64,000 bases of DNA, from positions 62,001 to 126,000 of the forward strand of contig NZ_JADU01000007.1 in assembly GCF_000518545.1 (NCBI RefSeq), read 5' to 3'. Made by a program: the position numbers and the translations under genes. The DNA comes from Hallella seregens ATCC 51272. GTDB taxonomy: Bacteria > Bacteroidota > Bacteroidia > Bacteroidales > Bacteroidaceae. Under the pieces are notes generated by a model that was not told the DNA's origin, searched no databases, and saw nothing but the letters and a program-made list of their open reading frames with translations. Positions 62,458 to 64,000 of this stretch are shown here, piece after piece (position 1 is the first letter of the stretch; each line of letters starts with the position of its first letter).

Positions 62458-64000
62458 CTATTTCACCACTTTCTTTCCCCCGTGCACGTAGACGCCTTTC
62501 TGCGTGGGCCGACCGCCGAGGCGCATGCCCGAGAGCGTGTGCCAGGCCCCGTCGTCGCCCGTGGCCACGGTCATGCCGCGCTGAATGTCGAGTGTGGGGT
62601 TGGCCTCGGTGGTGCCGATGTTGTACCAGCCGCCGTCGGTAAAGGTCATGTCCTTGGTCTGGTTGGTGCCCACGCCGCTGCTGCCGTTGTTGAAGATAAT
62701 CATCGCCGGCGGCGTGGTCTCCGTGCCATAGTAGCACCATTGCCACACATAGCCGCCGTCGCCGGCCTTGGCAATGCGGTAGACGTGCTCGTTGTCGCCC
62801 GGCCACGAAGCGTTGTTGTCGGGGGTGTAGTTGGCTCCATTCTCCACCCAGGCCCAGGCGTAGACGTCGGCTTCGCTGCCCCACGAGGCCGGTGCAATGA
62901 AGTAGGCGTGGTAGGTGTAGCCGGCGGGGGGAGTCTCATAGACCACGGGATCTTCCACTTCGCCCCCCTTGATGGTGTACTGTCGGATGACGGTGTGGGT
63001 CACCTGCCCGCCCACAAGGAGCCCCACTTTGAGCGTGCAGTCCTGCCCGATGGCGACGCTTGTGCCGCTGTCCACGGTCGTGCCGTTGGAGGCCGAGGGG
63101 TCGGAACCGTCGGTGGTGTAGACCAGCCGGGCCCCGCCGTTGGCCGACACGGCCGTAAGCCGGGTGCTGAAGGCCTCGGCATAGGTGCCCGAGGGCTTGT
63201 CGGCAAAGGCCACCTCAGTGGAGGGCGAGAGGTACAGGGCGTAGTGCCGGCCGCTGAGCACCTTGACGTAACGGCTGGCGGCGGGGTCGGTGAAGCCGCT
63301 GCCCACGCAGACGAGCAGGGTGCCGCGGCTGCCGTTCACGGTGTTGGCATAGTAGGCCTTGCTGCTGCGGTAGTTGTTGTAGCTGCTCGTATTGGTGACG
63401 CCGGCGGCCTTGCGCACGTCGATCATGGCCTTGATTTCGTTGGGGTAGGCCAAGTAATGCTTGTAGAACACGCAGGGTGTGCCCGGCATGGCCAGCATGT
63501 AGGCGTTGGCGGCCAGCGTGTCGCGGCGGATGGGATCCTGCTGGTTGGTGGCCGAACGCTGCTCGGTGTCGTGGTTTTCAACGAAAGTCACGGCATACTG
63601 GCGGTAGGCGCCGTTGTCGTTGGAACTGCTCACGAGGGGCCAGTTGTCATCGTTTTGCTGCCCCAGGCGGCTCCAGTCGCCGCTGCCCACGGCGTTGCGC
63701 ACGGTGTAGCGGAACTGGAAGTCGAAGGCTGCCGTGGTCTTGCCGGAGCCATTGATTACGCTCTTGATCTTGGCGTCGCCGTCCCACACCTCGCCCACGG
63801 CGAACTTCGGGCCGGCGTAGTTGTTGTAGTCGGCCAGATGGCTGGGCGCAAATCCCTTGGCCACGTCGTAGCGGAAGCCCGTGTAGCCGAGGTCGTCGAT
63901 GAGGTATTTGGCATAGGCCTTGACGATGGTTTGCACGTTCGTGCTCTTGTGGTCGAGGTCGCGGAAACCGCCGAAGTCTTCGCCCTCGTCGATGTTGCTG
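62458..64000 (-). CDS. Secreted alpha-amylase (GH13) with CBM26-like domain, 5' end beyond the window
   Basis: The frame remains open to base 64000, so the N-terminus is missing. GH13 motifs are present: GFRYDVAKGF (nucleophile Asp), VGEVWDGD (acid Glu) and FVENHDTEQRS (third Asp). After the barrel come a chitobiase-C-like domain (LVYTTDGSDPSASNGT) and a starch-binding CBM26-like module (YAWAWVENG, then ASWPGDN and FTDGGWYNIG). The tail reads WHTLSGMRLGG, then QKGVYVHGGKKVVK, the same type as in the GH53 and S8 proteins. It would hydrolyse starch outside the cytoplasm. It lies 119 bp upstream of GH53 on the same strand, with no clear shared substrate. Confidence 0.93.
   Translation of the reverse strand, partial: SNIDEGEDFGGFRDLDHKSTNVQTIVKAYAKYLIDDLGYTGFRYDVAKGFAPSHLADYNNYAGPKFAVGEVWDGDAKIKSVINGSGKTTAAFDFQFRYTVRNAVGSGDWSRLGQQNDDNWPLVSSSNDNGAYRQYAVTFVENHDTEQRSATNQQDPIRRDTLAANAYMLAMPGTPCVFYKHYLAYPNEIKAMIDVRKAAGVTNTSSYNNYRSSKAYYANTVNGSRGTLLVCVGSGFTDPAASRYVKVLSGRHYALYLSPSTEVAFADKPSGTYAEAFSTRLTAVSANGGARLVYTTDGSDPSASNGTTVDSGTSVAIGQDCTLKVGLLVGGQVTHTVIRQYTIKGGEVEDPVVYETPPAGYTYHAYFIAPASWGSEADVYAWAWVENGANYTPDNNASWPGDNEHVYRIAKAGDGGYVWQWCYYGTETTPPAMIIFNNGSSGVGTNQTKDMTFTDGGWYNIGTTEANPTLDIQRGMTVATGDDGAWHTLSGMRLGGRPTQKGVYVHGGKKVVK

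Overview
This window (64 kb, GC-rich) comes from a saccharolytic member of the Bacteroidota, most likely Prevotellaceae. The signs are a SusC/SusD pair within a run of polysaccharide-degrading enzymes, type IX secretion genes (porU, porV), a type III glutamine synthetase, promoters with the Bacteroidota -7 element TAnnTTTG (usually with TTG about 20 nt upstream), weak or absent Shine-Dalgarno sequences, and the short C-terminal tail ending in GxYVxxGxKxV that is common in Prevotella exoproteins. The species cannot be named from the sequence. I found no rRNA, tRNA, CRISPR array, transposase or phage gene.

Layout. 1-6.1 kb: the 3' part of rseP, a BASS-type transporter, a GH43 enzyme, fabI, and a lipoprotein plus small outer-membrane protein. 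6.3-8.5 kb: glutamine synthetase III. 8.7-26.7 kb: a pectin (rhamnogalacturonan-I / arabinan / galactan) utilisation region with PL11 lyase, GH51 arabinofuranosidase, a catalytically gutted GH2 homologue, an intact GH2 beta-galactosidase, SusD, SusC, GH43 and GH105. It is interrupted by a 1.16-kb gene-free island built of a long imperfect inverted repeat around a 44-bp tandem repeat. 26.8-30.1 kb: surface-glycan genes (GT14-like transferase, Wzx-type flippase, divergent fucosyltransferase-like gene). 30.6-33.7 kb: rplM-rpsI-rpsB-tsf, with a candidate structured leader and repeats in the gaps. 33.9-42.0 kb: subtilase, FAH-family hydrolase, the T9SS sortase porU, porV and ispF. 42.06-42.28 kb: a small orphan minus-strand transcription unit. 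42.4-44.5 kb: two glycosyltransferases. 44.7-49.7 kb (minus strand): M23 endopeptidase, recG, ispD and a DJ-1/PfpI protein. 49.9-60.9 kb (plus strand): prolyl oligopeptidase, NAD kinase, ABC exporter, a thioredoxin-TonB_C fusion, a MacB-like ABC system (ATPase, two permeases, HlyD adaptor) and a four-helix-bundle protein. 61.0-64.0 kb (minus): GH53 endo-galactanase and the 3' part of a GH13 alpha-amylase.

How the genes work together. SusC/SusD would import pectin side-chain oligosaccharides. PL11 and GH105 would dismantle the RG-I backbone, GH43/GH51 the arabinan, and GH2 (with the distant GH53) the galactan. PorU/PorV would process and anchor tailed exoproteins, of which the window encodes at least three candidates (subtilase, GH53, GH13). 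No regulator of the pectin genes (HTCS, SusR or ECF/anti-sigma) lies in the window.

The least explained features are the orphan minus-strand unit at 42.06-42.28 kb (promoter, 17-codon ORF and an 11-bp hairpin), the gutted GH2 protein beside its intact paralogue, the inverted-repeat island, a 22-bp repeat family found just after two glycosyltransferase genes, and the rplM leader with two mutually exclusive pairings.
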